From positions 1 through 64,000 of the forward strand of contig NZ_AODD01000014.1 of assembly GCF_000525835.1 (NCBI RefSeq): a DNA stretch of 64,000 bases, written 5' to 3'. The position numbers and the translations under genes were made by a program. Below the pieces are notes generated by a model, which worked only from the letters and a program-made list of their open reading frames with translations, was not told the DNA's origin and did not search any database. Shown here one piece after another: positions 44,966 to 56,179 of the stretch (position 1 is its first letter; each line of letters opens with the position of its first letter). The stretch is from Listeria grandensis FSL F6-0971. Lineage in GTDB: Bacteria; Bacillota; Bacilli; Lactobacillales; Listeriaceae.

Positions 44966-47900
44966 ATGGAATTTGTTCATTTACAAGTAGCGAGCGCGTA
45001 CGATTTGTTGTCTAGTACGGCTGCTATTGATGGGATTATTGAGAAGGCACAACAATTTCATTATCCAGCTGTTGCGATTACCGACCATAACGTGATGTAT
45101 GGTGTCATCGAATTTTATCAAAAATGTCGTGTTGCAGGAATCAAGCCATTGATTGGCATGACGATCTCGGTGGAAGGTGTAACCCAGCCGCTTGAGACTT
45201 ACGAGTTGCTCCTACTCGCTAAAACAACGCAGGGCTACCGCAATCTACTAAAAATTTCAAGCGCTATCGAAACACGAGACGAGCAGAAACTGCCCCTAAA
45301 ATGGCTGGAGTCTTACCAGGAAGGTTTGCTGCTGTTCTCGCCTGGAGAAGCAGGAGAAATTGAACAACTGATTCGCCAAGGTTTACAGGAAGATGCCCGT
45401 TTTGTTGTTGCTAAATGGCGCGAAATCGCAGGTGAAAATAACTTTTACATGACTTTGCAAAAAGAGAACCCAGCTTACGAAGCGATTCGTGAGTTTTGTG
45501 AAGTAGCTCAGATTCCGGCTGTTGCGACTAAAAATGTTCATTATCTAGAACCAAAAGGGGTTCGTAGCGCAGAAATATTACGTGCGATCCGAGATAATGA
45601 AACGGTGTCGTGGCATCATTTACCGTTGTCTGGAGGCGCGTATTTCGCTGGACCTGAAGAAATGGAAAGCTTATTTACAACCCCATTTGAAAAAGAAGCA
45701 CTCGCATTAACTAGCAAAATTGCAGAGATGTGTGAAGTAGATATTGCGATGGATCAACATTTACTGCCGAAATTCCCGCTAGCACAAGGTTTTGAAGCTG
45801 GTCCAGTTTTGAAAGATTTATGCTATGAAGCTTTGAAAAAAAGGGTGGATAGTCCGGATGCAACGTATTGGCAGCGCCTGGATTATGAATTGAAAGTGAT
45901 TCAAGATATGGGCTTTTCTGATTATTTTCTGATCGTATGGGACGTTATGAAATATTCACGGGAAAATGGTATTTTGACCGGCCCAGGTCGTGGATCTGCC
46001 GCAGGATCTCTTGTTTCTTTCGTATTACAAATTACGGATGTTGATCCTATTCGATATCAGCTACTGTTTGAGCGATTCCTTAATCCCGAGCGAATTAGCA
46101 TGCCTGATATTGACTTAGATTTTCCAGATAATCGTCGCGATGAGGTCATTTCTTACGTCGTCGCTAAATATGGGACGCAACACGTCGCGCAAATCGGCAC
46201 GTTTGGAACGCTCGCTGCGAAGGCTGCGATAAGAGATACTGCGCGAACTTTTGGCTTAAATTCAGTGCAATTGTCCGATTGGTCGAAGCTCATTTCGCGA
46301 GAACTGGGCATGACGTTGACAAAAGCACACGAACAATCCACAGCACTGCAACGTCACATCAGCAGTTCCGAGCAGAACCAACTCATCTGGGAAATTGCTA
46401 CCGAAATTGAAGGCTTACCGCGCCATATTTCCACGCATGCCGCGGGAGTAGTAATAAGCGATGAACCACTCGTTGACCAAATCGCCTTACAAAGAGGGAG
46501 TGGGGACGCGCTCCTAACACAGTTTGCAATGGGCGAACTCGAACAAATAGGACTTCTAAAAATGGATTTTCTCGGACTTCGCAATTTAACCTTACTTGAT
46601 CGCACCTTGAAAAATGTCAATTACATTCGTGAAACACTGTTAACTTTACAAGACATACCATTAGACGACCCCAAAACGCTACAAATTTTTCAAAAAGGGG
46701 ATACGACAGGGATTTTTCAGTTTGAGTCAGATGGTATCAGGCGCGTGTTAAAGCATTTACAGCCGACTTCGTTTGAGGATATTGTTGCGACGAATGCACT
46801 TTACCGACCGGGTCCAATGGAACAGATCGATACATTTATTGCCCGCAAACATGGCAAGCAAGAAATTGTCTACCCACATCCTGATTTAGAGCCAATTTTA
46901 GGTGTTACTTACGGTATTATCGTCTATCAAGAACAAATTATCCAAGTCGCCTCACAAATGGCTGGATTTTCATTAGGCGAGGCTGATTTATTGCGCCGTG
47001 CCGTCAGTAAAAAAAAGGCAGATGTCTTAGAGCAAGAACGGATTCACTTTGTTTCCGGTGCAGTCAACAAGGGCTATACGCAAGCGAGCGCTGATCAAGT
47101 CTACGATCTCATCGTCCGCTTTGCCAATTATGGTTTCAATAGGAGCCATGCTGTCGCTTATTCCAAAATCGCCTTCCAACTAGCATATCTAAAAGCGAAT
47201 TATCCAGCCGCTTTCATGGCTTCACTCTTGAGTGCTGTCATCGGAAACGACGATAAAATTAGCCAGTACATCGCCGAAGCAAAAAATTACGGCATTCAAA
47301 TGCAAGGCCCATCGATCAATCGCAGTTACTACCATTTTCAAGTCGAAAATGACGCGATTCGCTTTAGTCTGCGTGTTATTCGGAAGGTGCCAAGTAAATT
47401 CGTACTAGCAATTGTAAACGAACGAAAAGGCGCGCCGTTCAAGGATTTCTTTGATTTTTGCGAACGAATGCCTCAAAAACAATTGACGAAGCAAGTCCTA
47501 GAAGCGCTTATTTATGCAGGATGCTTTGATGAATTTGGTAAGGATCGTGCAACGTATATCGCCTCGATGGACGCGGCACTTCAATACGTTAGCTTGTTAG
47601 GCGACGATGAAAAGGGCATCAACCTGTTCACAACGGATGATGAGCTGTTCCACAAAATGAAGCCAAAATACCGCGAAGCAAGTCCACTCGCGCTAGATAT
47701 CAAGCTCGAAAAAGAAAAAGAATATGTCGGACAATATGTTTCGGCCCACCCTGTCACTTTTTATCAAGATAAATTAAAGTTGCTCGAAATCACTGCCTTA
47801 TCACAAGTGAAGTCAGGAAAAATTTACAAAGTGGCAGCGTACATTCACGATATCAAAACAATTCGCACCAAAAAAGGCGAAGCGATGTGTTTTCTCACCA

Positions 47901-48289
47901 TTAGTGATGATAGCCGCGAAATGAGTGCTGTCATGTTCCCTGAAACGTACCGGAAATACACAGACTTAGCCGAAAAAGGACTTATCGTACTGTTCCAAGC
48001 AAAAGTAGACCAACGAAACGGTGACTTGCAACTCGTTATCAACCAAGCAGAGAACGTCAAAGATATCGAGGTGCCAAAAAGGGCCTTTTTACGAATCAAA
48101 GAAGCGAGCCAATTAGAAGCGCTAAAAGCTATTTTACTCGCCAATCACGGAGATATCCACGTGATATTGCATGACGAAGTGACGAAGCAAACCACCCAGT
48201 TGCAACCTAAATTCAGCATTAACGGCAGTCCAGAAACTGCAAAAGCAATCACGGAACTTCTAGGGGAAGGAAATTTCATCGTTCGTTAG
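44966..48289 (+). CDS. dnaE: DNA polymerase III subunit alpha, DnaE type
   Basis: Second replicative polymerase of Firmicutes, thought to extend RNA primers before handing over to PolC; 1107 residues. N-terminal PHP domain (AITDHNVMYGVIEFYQKC), palm with catalytic Asp381 and Asp383 in MPDIDLDFPDNRRDEV, GPGRGSAAGSLVSF, finger block NRSHAVAYSKIAFQLAYLKANYP, helix-hairpin-helix, and a C-terminal OB domain (IYKVAAYIHDIKTIRTKKGEAMCFLTI). No 3'-5' exonuclease insertion. GGAGAGGAGTGAAGG precedes ATG 44966. It is followed by accDA, as in Listeria and Bacillus. Confidence 0.96.
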   Translation: MEFVHLQVASAYDLLSSTAAIDGIIEKAQQFHYPAVAITDHNVMYGVIEFYQKCRVAGIKPLIGMTISVEGVTQPLETYELLLLAKTTQGYRNLLKISSAIETRDEQKLPLKWLESYQEGLLLFSPGEAGEIEQLIRQGLQEDARFVVAKWREIAGENNFYMTLQKENPAYEAIREFCEVAQIPAVATKNVHYLEPKGVRSAEILRAIRDNETVSWHHLPLSGGAYFAGPEEMESLFTTPFEKEALALTSKIAEMCEVDIAMDQHLLPKFPLAQGFEAGPVLKDLCYEALKKRVDSPDATYWQRLDYELKVIQDMGFSDYFLIVWDVMKYSRENGILTGPGRGSAAGSLVSFVLQITDVDPIRYQLLFERFLNPERISMPDIDLDFPDNRRDEVISYVVAKYGTQHVAQIGTFGTLAAKAAIRDTARTFGLNSVQLSDWSKLISRELGMTLTKAHEQSTALQRHISSSEQNQLIWEIATEIEGLPRHISTHAAGVVISDEPLVDQIALQRGSGDALLTQFAMGELEQIGLLKMDFLGLRNLTLLDRTLKNVNYIRETLLTLQDIPLDDPKTLQIFQKGDTTGIFQFESDGIRRVLKHLQPTSFEDIVATNALYRPGPMEQIDTFIARKHGKQEIVYPHPDLEPILGVTYGIIVYQEQIIQVASQMAGFSLGEADLLRRAVSKKKADVLEQERIHFVSGAVNKGYTQASADQVYDLIVRFANYGFNRSHAVAYSKIAFQLAYLKANYPAAFMASLLSAVIGNDDKISQYIAEAKNYGIQMQGPSINRSYYHFQVENDAIRFSLRVIRKVPSKFVLAIVNERKGAPFKDFFDFCERMPQKQLTKQVLEALIYAGCFDEFGKDRATYIASMDAALQYVSLLGDDEKGINLFTTDDELFHKMKPKYREASPLALDIKLEKEKEYVGQYVSAHPVTFYQDKLKLLEITALSQVKSGKIYKVAAYIHDIKTIRTKKGEAMCFLTISDDSREMSAVMFPETYRKYTDLAEKGLIVLFQAKVDQRNGDLQLVINQAENVKDIEVPKRAFLRIKEASQLEALKAILLANHGDIHVILHDEVTKQTTQLQPKFSINGSPETAKAITELLGEGNFIVR

Positions 48290-48499
48290 CCTTTTAAAAA
48301 ATAAAAAAAATATGGTATAGTAGTGTGACGTAATGTAAGGTCAAAATAAAAAAGACAAAAGGGTTAAAAAATGCTAATATGGACAGTGGACGATAAAGTT
48401 TGATAAATAAACTACCGGTAACAAAGCGCGAGAAAGAGCCATTCATATGTCTTAGAAGCGTTGGTAGAAAAGAGATTGTGTGTTAAGGGGGTTCATCCT

Positions 48500-49375
48500 T
48501 TGTTAGGAGATTTGTTTACGAAACCGAAAAAAAGGAAATATGCAACAATTCCTTCAGATGGCTCTAAGCCTGATGTTCCAGAAGGTATTATGACGAAATG
48601 TCCTTCATGTAAGAAAATAATGTACTCGAAAGAACTACAAAAAAACTTGAAGGTTTGTAGCTATTGTGGCTATCACCACTCGCTTGGGGCGCAAGAAAGA
48701 GTAGCGTATTTAGTAGACGCAGACTCGTTCCAAGAATTAGATGGCAATTTAACAACGGCAAATCCACTTGGGTTTGAAGACTATATGGATCGGATTGTAA
48801 AAGACAAAAAGAAAACGGATCTAAATGAGGCTATTTTAACTGGGACAGCGACGATTGCGACGTTACCATTTGTTGTGGCTGTCATGGATTCCAGATTCCG
48901 GATGGCAAGTATGGGTTCTGTTGTCGGCGAGAAAATATTACGCGCTGTCGAAAAAGCGGATGAATTAGGCGTTCCTTTTGTTATTTTCACAGCATCAGGT
49001 GGTGCTCGTATGCAAGAAGGAATGGTATCACTCATGCAAATGGCGAAAACGTCCGCTGCCTTTAAACGATTCAGTAATCATGGTGGTCTAGCGATTTCGA
49101 TCATGACGCATCCTACAACAGGAGGCGTGTCAGCAAGTTTCGCGTCACTGGGCGATTATAATTTTGCAGAACCGGGAGCGATGATTGGTTTTGCCGGGCG
49201 TCGTGTGATTGAGCAAACGGTTCGCGAAGACTTACCAGAGGACTTCCAAACAGCGGAGTTCTTATTAAAGCACGGCCAGCTTGATGAAGTCGTTTCCCGC
49301 CTTGATATGCGCGAAACACTGCGTTTCCTTCTAGATATTCACACAAAAAAGGAGGATTCGGCAAATGGCAAATGA
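48500..49375 (+). CDS. accD: Acetyl-CoA carboxylase carboxyltransferase subunit beta
   Basis: With AccA transfers carboxyl from carboxybiotin to acetyl-CoA, the committed step of fatty acid synthesis. TTG 48500 is chosen: it is 8 bases after AAGGGGG and gives the family N-terminus [17 protein letters not shown]; 291 residues. Zinc ribbon Cys34, Cys37, Cys53, Cys56 (CPSC...CSYC). Crotonase-like core with [22 protein letters not shown] and [17 protein letters not shown]. It overlaps accA by 11 bases, which ensures balanced expression of the two subunits. The 200-base region before it holds an AT-rich promoter region with no obvious FapR box. Confidence 0.96.
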   Translation: MLGDLFTKPKKRKYATIPSDGSKPDVPEGIMTKCPSCKKIMYSKELQKNLKVCSYCGYHHSLGAQERVAYLVDADSFQELDGNLTTANPLGFEDYMDRIVKDKKKTDLNEAILTGTATIATLPFVVAVMDSRFRMASMGSVVGEKILRAVEKADELGVPFVIFTASGGARMQEGMVSLMQMAKTSAAFKRFSNHGGLAISIMTHPTTGGVSASFASLGDYNFAEPGAMIGFAGRRVIEQTVREDLPEDFQTAEFLLKHGQLDEVVSRLDMRETLRFLLDIHTKKEDSANGK

Positions 49376-50321
49376 ACTAGAATTTGAAAAACCAATTTTG
49401 GAATTGCAAACAAAAATTGCTGATCTCAAAGAATATAACGAGAAATCCGACGTTGATTTGTCGAAGGAAATCGTGAAATTGGAAATTCGTCTTGGCAAGT
49501 TAGAGGATGCGATTTATGGAAACATGTCCGCATGGGATAAATTCCAAGTGGCGCGCCATCCAGAACGCCCAACGACACTAGACTATATTCCATTTGTATT
49601 CGATCAGTTTATGGAACTACACGGCGATCGCTATTTTGGTGACGATGCAGCTATTGTTGGCGGAGTAGCAACATTCAATGGTACACCAGTCACCGTTATT
49701 GGTCATCAACGTGGGAAAGATACGAAAGATAATTTGCATCGTAATTTCGGGATGCCGCATCCAGAAGGCTTCCGTAAAGCATTACGTTTAATGAAACAAG
49801 CCAATAAGTTCGGACGTCCTATTATTTGCTTCATTGATACAAAAGGTGCCTATCCAGGTCGTGCCGCAGAAGAACGTGGACAAAGCGAAGCGATTGCGCG
49901 TAACCTTTACGAGATGAGCGACATGACTGTGCCGATTATCTCGATTGTTATCGGGGAAGGTGGAAGTGGTGGAGCCTTAGCGCTCGGTGTTGGGAACGAA
50001 ATCTACATGCTTGAAAACGCCGTATTTTCCGTCATTTCACCAGAAGGCGCGGCAGCAATCCTTTGGAAAGATGCCAGCCTTGCGAAACAAGCAGCCGAAT
50101 CGATGAAAATCACGGCAACTGATCTATTCGATCTAGGTATTACAGATGGGATTATCCCAGAAATACGTGGTGGAGCTCATCGCAATGTCGAGGAGCAGGC
50201 CGCACTCATTTCTGCCGTTATTCGTAAGAGTTTGAATGCCTTATCCGTGTTAGAAGGCGAGAAATTAGCCGATCAACGGTATGAGAAGTTTAAAAAAATT
50301 GGTGTTTACGAAGAACTATAA
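49365..50321 (+). CDS. accA: Acetyl-CoA carboxylase carboxyltransferase subunit alpha
   Basis: 318 residues, partner of AccD. Helical N-terminus ([21 protein letters not shown]), then the crotonase fold with [63 protein letters not shown] and [27 protein letters not shown] precedes ATG 49365 inside the accD end. A terminator follows, so pfkA is separately transcribed. Confidence 0.97.
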   Translation: MANELEFEKPILELQTKIADLKEYNEKSDVDLSKEIVKLEIRLGKLEDAIYGNMSAWDKFQVARHPERPTTLDYIPFVFDQFMELHGDRYFGDDAAIVGGVATFNGTPVTVIGHQRGKDTKDNLHRNFGMPHPEGFRKALRLMKQANKFGRPIICFIDTKGAYPGRAAEERGQSEAIARNLYEMSDMTVPIISIVIGEGGSGGALALGVGNEIYMLENAVFSVISPEGAAAILWKDASLAKQAAESMKITATDLFDLGITDGIIPEIRGGAHRNVEEQAALISAVIRKSLNALSVLEGEKLADQRYEKFKKIGVYEEL

Positions 50322-50323
50322 TC

Positions 50324-50358
50324 AAGAAAAAGCCGGTTGCTACAACTGGTTTTTTCTT
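50324..50358 (+). terminator. Terminator after accDA
   Basis: 15-bp stem (50324-50338 with 50344-50358, one wobble), 5-nt loop, T-rich right arm. Confidence 0.88.
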
Positions 50359-50445
50359 GGTTCATTCTGTTGACCTAGAAGTTTTGCGGTTTGAAAAAAA
50401 ATAAACCATCATGTTTGGTCTACGCTAGCGAAGGGTAATAAACCA

Positions 50446-50476
50446 ATACCAATTCCTACTCGAAAGCAATTGGTAT
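50446..50476. repeat. Inverted repeat in the pfkA upstream region
   Basis: Perfect 9-bp arms ATACCAATT (50446-50454) and AATTGGTAT (50468-50476) with a 13-base loop and no T tail. It may be a protein-binding dyad or RNA hairpin. It lies in the 297-base gap between accA and pfkA, which otherwise shows only the motif below and presumably the promoter. Confidence 0.45.
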
Positions 50477-50498
50477 GCACCATTTCGGTTCCGAATTA

Positions 50499-50520
50499 AT
50501 GAAAAGTTTCACAAAACATG
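50499..50520 (+). promoter_or_regulatory. Motif shared by the pfkA and pyk upstream regions, copy 1
   Basis: ATGAAAAGTTT, five bases, AACATG about 100 bases before the pfkA start. The same two blocks, four bases apart, occur at 51687-51707 before pyk. Possibly a common regulatory site of two glycolytic genes. Confidence 0.35.
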
Positions 50521-50606
50521 AAAAAAGGACTAGATTCCTGCTTTCATTTTTGAGAAAAGTGATGTAGAATGTAACCATGTGATGAAAAATAATATTCATT
50601 GTTTGA

Positions 50607-51578
<972 letters not shown>

Positions 51579-51587
51579 TACAACGGT

Positions 51588-51623
51588 AGAGGTTTCTAGT
51601 TTTGCATAACTTAGAAGCCTCTT
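51588..51623. terminator. Hairpin between pfkA and pyk, weak terminator
   Basis: Stem AGAGGTTTCTA with TAGAAGCCTCT (one wobble) and a 14-base loop, but followed by TCCTAC instead of a T run. It may attenuate or protect the pfkA transcript rather than end it. Confidence 0.45.
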
Positions 51624-51686
51624 CCTACGGATTAAAATGAAAATAGGCATGAAAACGTGTTACATAAAACCGTGCCTTAAAAAATA

Positions 51687-51707
51687 ATGAAAAGTTTGGT
51701 CAACATG
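51687..51707 (+). promoter_or_regulatory. Motif shared by the pfkA and pyk upstream regions, copy 2
   Basis: ATGAAAAGTTT, four bases, AACATG, 110 bases before the pyk start, matching 50499-50520. Confidence 0.35.
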
Positions 51708-51817
51708 CACATAAATTCACAAAACCATTGTACGCTAGTGAAGTTACTGGTAAAATGGGGCGGATGAGTTTATAATAAGTAATGAATGAATAGGTATTCT
51801 TAGGAGGAGTATAAAAG

Positions 51818-53576
51818 ATGAAAAAAACTAAAATTGTTTGTACGATTGGACCTGCAAGTGAAACGGTAGAAACATTAGTGCAATTAATCGAATCAGGTAT
51901 GAACGTATGTCGTCTTAATTTTTCACATGGTGATTATGAAGAGCACGGCGCGCGTATCAAAAATATTCGTGAAGCTGTCAAAATTACGGGAACAGAAGTA
52001 GCGATTTTACTTGATACAAAAGGCCCTGAAATCCGTACAAACGATATGGAAAACGGGAAATTAGAATTTGCAAAAGGGGACACTGTTCGCGTAGCAATGG
52101 AAGAAGTCCTTGGAACAAAAGAAAAATTCTCCGTAACATACACAGAACTATTTGATGACGTAGAAATCGGTTCAACGATTCTTTTAGATGACGGCCTAAT
52201 TGGTCTTGAAGTAATCGAGAAAGACGCTGCCAACCGTGAACTAATAACAAATGTTCAAAACCCAGGCGTACTTAAAAATAAAAAAAGGCGTGAACGTGCC
52301 AAACGTATCGATCAACCTACCTGGTATCACAGAAAAAGATGCGAACGATATCCGTTTCGGTCTAGAGCAAGGAATCGACTTTATCGCGGCATCATTCGTG
52401 CGTCGCGCAACAGACGTTCTTGAAATCACAAAAATCTTGGAAGAAAACAATGCAACACACGTTCAAATTATTCCTAAAATCGAGAACCAAGAGGGCGTTG
52501 ACAATATCGACGAAATCTTGCAAGTATCTCAAGGTTTAATGGTTGCTCGTGGTGATCTCGGCGTTGAAATTCCAGCTGAAGAAGTTCCGATTGTTCAAAA
52601 ACAATTGATCAGAAAATGTAATAAACTTGCAAAACCAGTTATTACAGCAACTCAAATGTTAGATTCTATGCAACGCAACCCACGCCCAACTCGCGCAGAA
52701 GCAAGTGATGTAGCCAATGCCATTTTTGATGGTACAGATGCGATCATGCTTTCTGGTGAAACAGCAGCTGGGGATTATCCAGTAGAATCCGTACAAATGA
52801 TGACTAAAATTGCGCTACGTGCGGAAGAAGCATTAGTAGCTCAAGATAAATTCGCGCTTAAAGCACATCAAAACTCTGATATGACAGAAGCGATCGGGCA
52901 AGCGGTTGGTCACACAGCGCGCAACTTGAACGTACACACGATTGTTGCCACAACGCAAAGTGGACACACAGCACGCATGATCTCGAAATACCGTCCGAAA
53001 TCACATATTTTAGCAGTGACTTTCAACGAGCGCGTATGTCGCGGACTTTCTCTAGTATGGGGCGTATACCCACGTCTAGCAGCACCGATTGCTAATACAG
53101 ATGACATGTTCGACCTTGCAGTAAAAGAATCACTAGCGTCAGGACTTGCGAAACAAGGCGATCTAATCATCATCACAGCCGGTGTTCCAGTTACAGAATC
53201 TGGTACAACGAACTTAATGAAAATCCAATTAATCGGTGATAAAGCTGTATCAGGTCACGGAATTGGTTCCACTTCTGTTATCGGACAAGCCGTAGTAGCG
53301 AAGTCTAATAAAGAAGCGTTAGAAAAAGCAGTAGAAGGTGGCATTCTGGTCGTGAAAACAACAGACAAAGAAATGTTACCAGCATTCGAGAAGAGTGCAG
53401 CAGTAGTTGTAGAAGAAGGCGGCCTAACTAGCCACGCAGCCGTTGTTGGAATCACACTAGGAATTCCAGTAATCGTAGGCGCAACAAACGCAACAGACCT
53501 TGTAAAAGACGGGGAAACAATCACAGTCGATGCACGCCAAGGGAATGTGTATAATGGAAAAACAGCGACGCATTAA
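51818..53576 (+). CDS. pyk: Pyruvate kinase, frameshifted at an A run
   Basis: Last ATP-generating step of glycolysis. AGGAGG precedes ATG 51818. N-terminal [37 protein letters not shown] and [14 protein letters not shown], the catalytic [15 protein letters not shown] block and the extra C-terminal phosphohistidine-like domain ([23 protein letters not shown]) typical of Bacillus/Listeria are all encoded, but in two frames. Removing one A from the seven-A run at 52280-52286 restores [19 protein letters not shown] and a 585-residue protein, the normal length. Since the whole sequence on both sides is intact, I treat this as a sequencing error rather than loss of the gene. Confidence 0.93.
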
Positions 53577-53579
53577 TTG

Positions 53580-53720
53580 AAAAGCTGAAACAGCCCGTTA
53601 GCCCCGAAAAAACTTGGAGCGGCCGCAATGAAAACCCGAACTTGGTTTTTGTGGAGGGCGTGAAAGTTTCGAGGGGCTGGCTGTTGAAGCTAGATCCGGA
53701 GGCGCTGAGCACGCGCCCCA
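53580..53720 (+). ncRNA. GC-rich structured region after pyk (possible RNA or repeat)
   Basis: Unlike its AT-rich surroundings this segment holds a long-range stem: AGCT (53583-53586), AACAGCC (53589-53595) and AGCCCC (53600-53605) pair with GGGGCT (53673-53678), GGCTGTT (53679-53685) and AGCT (53688-53691). Inside, AACTTGG occurs twice as a direct repeat. A second hairpin is GGCGC / GCGCC at 53701-53705 and 53713-53717. No credible protein is encoded on either strand. It could be a 3' untranslated element of pyk, a small RNA or a copy of an interspersed repeat. The strand is a guess. Confidence 0.4.
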
Positions 53721-53908
53721 ATACAAATTCCACACCACAGAATAAGATTCACCATACCTCTTTGAAAACCTAGTGGCAAACTTCTCTGCGCCTTTATTTG
53801 CCTGACAGTTATTCACTGCTTGGCGTTAGTGCTACTGATGATTATATGCTCACTACCTACTCTTTTGCATACCTAGGCTCTAATCAAGCAAGAGATGCCT
53901 CAGCAAAG

Positions 53909-53947
53909 AACCAGATCAACTTCCTTCACCGGATTGATCTGGTTTTT
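53909..53947 (+). terminator. Strong terminator before fxsA
   Basis: Perfect 11-bp stem (53909-53919 with 53934-53944), 14-nt loop, T run. It lies 330 bases past the pyk stop, so some transcript crosses the structured region. The 190 bases from 53720 to 53908 show nothing I recognise. Confidence 0.88.
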
Positions 53948-54005
53948 AAATTCTCCCAAATTACGTTATAATGAAAGAAGTCACAAATGAAGGAGGTCCC
54001 ACAAA

Positions 54006-54386
54006 ATGAAAAAACTAATCTATTATTGGGGCGCGTACGGTTTCATCGAATTGCTTACCTATATCCTACTATTCCAATGGGTCGGTTTTTGGCCATTGAT
54101 TCTCATCCAGATTGCTTCGACAGCATTCGGGGTTTTCATCGTCAAACGATTATGGCGAGGCATTACCCAAAATATGCGGAAAGGAAAGGTCATGACTCCC
54201 TATTTACTCGACACAATTTGTCTGTTTTTAGCGGGGCTTTTACTTGTTATTCCAGGAGTTCTCACATCAATAGGCGGACTTCTCTTGTTCCTGCCATTCG
54301 TGCGATCATGGATTAAACCGCGCATCAATCGTTGGATAGAGCGGCGAATGAGTCAAGGTCACTTCACCTATTTTGATATGAGGTAG
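54006..54386 (+). CDS. fxsA: FxsA family membrane protein
   Basis: 126 residues with AAGGAGGT 8 bases before ATG 54006. Three to four hydrophobic segments: YGFIELLTYILLFQWVGFWPLILIQIAS (two helices, in the family pattern) and LLDTICLFLAGLLLVIPGVLTSIGGLLLFLPFVR. The PGVLTSxxGLLLFLP stretch is the FxsA signature. In E. coli FxsA relieves F-plasmid exclusion of phage T7; its native role is unknown. A separate small unit between pyk and the citZ group, as in Bacillus (ytzA/ytvI area). Confidence 0.87.
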   Translation: MKKLIYYWGAYGFIELLTYILLFQWVGFWPLILIQIASTAFGVFIVKRLWRGITQNMRKGKVMTPYLLDTICLFLAGLLLVIPGVLTSIGGLLLFLPFVRSWIKPRINRWIERRMSQGHFTYFDMR

Positions 54387-54509
54387 CAAGTCATTGGCTT
54401 TTCTTATCTATTTCTAGATATACGATAAGTATCGCTTTACATTGTAGGGTGCGGGTATGCTATAATACAATTAATCTGACATTTTCTCAGAAGGAAAGGT
54501 TTGTTCTTC

Positions 54510-54971
54510 TTGTTTACAGAAAGTATGCTTTTTTTACTACTATTTCTCGGGCTCGGTTTACTAGCGAAGAATAACTCGCTGATCATTGCTGTTGCTATTG
54601 TTATTTTACTGAAGTTGTTTCATGTGGATAGCAAGGTGATGGAGATGATTCAATCGAGGGGGATTAATTGGGGTGTGACGGTGATCACAGTCGCTATCCT
54701 AATTCCAATTGCGACGGGTCAAATTGGCTTTAAAGATTTGATTGATTCCTTTAAATCGGCAGCTGGTTGGATCGGGCTTTTCGCAGGGATTGCTGTTTCT
54801 ATTTTGGCGAAAAAAGGTGTTGGCTATATGGCGGTGGACCCACAAGTGACGGTTTCACTGGTTTTTGGTACGATTTTAGCAGTCGTGCTATTTCGTGGTG
54901 TTGCAGCTGGACCGGTGATTGCGGCTGGCATTGCGTACGTACTTATGCAAGGTGTCGCTCTATTCAAATAA
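54510..54971 (+). CDS. ytwI: DUF441 family membrane protein
   Basis: 153 residues if TTG 54510 ([11 protein letters not shown]) is the start; TTG 54501 adds three residues and is nearer the GGAAAGG site. Four hydrophobic segments with the DUF441 pattern: [72 protein letters not shown] and [29 protein letters not shown]. Function unknown. It stands just upstream of citZ, the conserved Bacillus/Listeria location. Confidence 0.88.
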   Translation: MFTESMLFLLLFLGLGLLAKNNSLIIAVAIVILLKLFHVDSKVMEMIQSRGINWGVTVITVAILIPIATGQIGFKDLIDSFKSAAGWIGLFAGIAVSILAKKGVGYMAVDPQVTVSLVFGTILAVVLFRGVAAGPVIAAGIAYVLMQGVALFK

Positions 54972-55035
54972 CTTGTGAAGCGAAAACTTTACATAGCTGA
55001 TAGTGCTAAATTTTATACTGTTAGGGGGAAAAATA

Positions 55036-56157
55036 ATGACGGTTTCAAAAGGCTTAGAAAATGTATATGTGGCGGAGACGTCGATTAGTTCTATTTTAGA
55101 TGACATGCTGACATATGTTGGTTATGGTATTGATGATCTGATGGAGAGTAACGCAACATTTGAAGAGGTCATTTATTTGCTTTGGCATTTACGTTTGCCG
55201 AACGCGGAGGATTTAGCTAAATTCACAAGTGAAATACGTGAAAATATGGCAGTTTCGGAGACAATTATTACGAGTCTGCGTTTGCAACATCACCAAAAAT
55301 TGCATCCGATGAGTGTGTTGCGGACAACCGTTTCGATGCTTGGTGTTTTTGATACGGAAGCGGAAATGGATGATGGGGAAGCGGTTTATCGTAAGGGGAT
55401 TCGTCTGCAAGCGAAGATGCCGACGATTGTGGCGGCGTTCTCACGGATTCGCCGAGGTCTTGATCCGATTCCACCACGCGATGATTTGAGTATGGCGGCG
55501 AACTTTTTGTATATGCTGACCGGAGAAGAAGCTGGTTACTTGGCGGTCGAGGCCATGAACAAAGCGCTTGTCCTACATGCGGATCATGAATTTAATGCTT
55601 CTACGTTTACGGCTCGCGTTTGTGTTGCGACGCTTTCAGATGTCTATTCAGGCGTTACAGCAGCAATCGGTGCACTAAAAGGACCGCTACATGGTGGCGC
55701 GAATGAGCGTGTGATTGACATGATTGAAGAGATTAAAGAAAAAGGTCACGCCCGCGAATACATTCAAAATAAAATTGACAATAAAGAGAAAATCATGGGC
55801 TTCGGTCATCGTGTCTACCAAGGTGGCGATCCGCGTGCGATGCATCTGAAAGAGATGGCACGTAAATTGACGGAGAAAAAGGGTGAGCCGGAGTATTATG
55901 CTATTTCTGCTGAGGTGGAAGAGGCTGTTTGGGAGTTCAAACATTTAAAGCCGAATGTCGATTTTTACTCGGCGTCTGTTTACCACGCACTTGATATCGA
56001 TCATGACTTATTCACGCTTGTTTTTGCGATGAGTCGTGTTTCTGGTTGGTTGGCGCATATCTTTGAACAATACCGTGATAACCGCTTGATTCGTCCGCGT
56101 GCAATATACGTTGGACCGGATTCAAGAGAATATATTCCTGTCACAGAACGGGACTAA
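55036..56157 (+). CDS. citZ: Citrate synthase
   Basis: Condenses oxaloacetate and acetyl-CoA. ATG 55036 with TTAGGGGGAAA upstream gives 373 residues of the short type II-like bacterial form; the longer open frame upstream lacks support. Catalytic His in [13 protein letters not shown], His in [16 protein letters not shown], and Asp in [14 protein letters not shown] are present. 22 bases before icd; citZ-icd supply 2-oxoglutarate. Listeria have an incomplete TCA cycle, so this branch serves glutamate synthesis (family knowledge). Confidence 0.96.
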   Translation: MTVSKGLENVYVAETSISSILDDMLTYVGYGIDDLMESNATFEEVIYLLWHLRLPNAEDLAKFTSEIRENMAVSETIITSLRLQHHQKLHPMSVLRTTVSMLGVFDTEAEMDDGEAVYRKGIRLQAKMPTIVAAFSRIRRGLDPIPPRDDLSMAANFLYMLTGEEAGYLAVEAMNKALVLHADHEFNASTFTARVCVATLSDVYSGVTAAIGALKGPLHGGANERVIDMIEEIKEKGHAREYIQNKIDNKEKIMGFGHRVYQGGDPRAMHLKEMARKLTEKKGEPEYYAISAEVEEAVWEFKHLKPNVDFYSASVYHALDIDHDLFTLVFAMSRVSGWLAHIFEQYRDNRLIRPRAIYVGPDSREYIPVTERD

Positions 56158-56179
56158 AAATTGCGAGGAGGAAATTAAT

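Noticed and set aside
53521-53816. Two minus-strand frames after pyk
   Set aside because: They overlap the structured GC-rich region and the pyk end; no ribosome binding site or recognisable domain.
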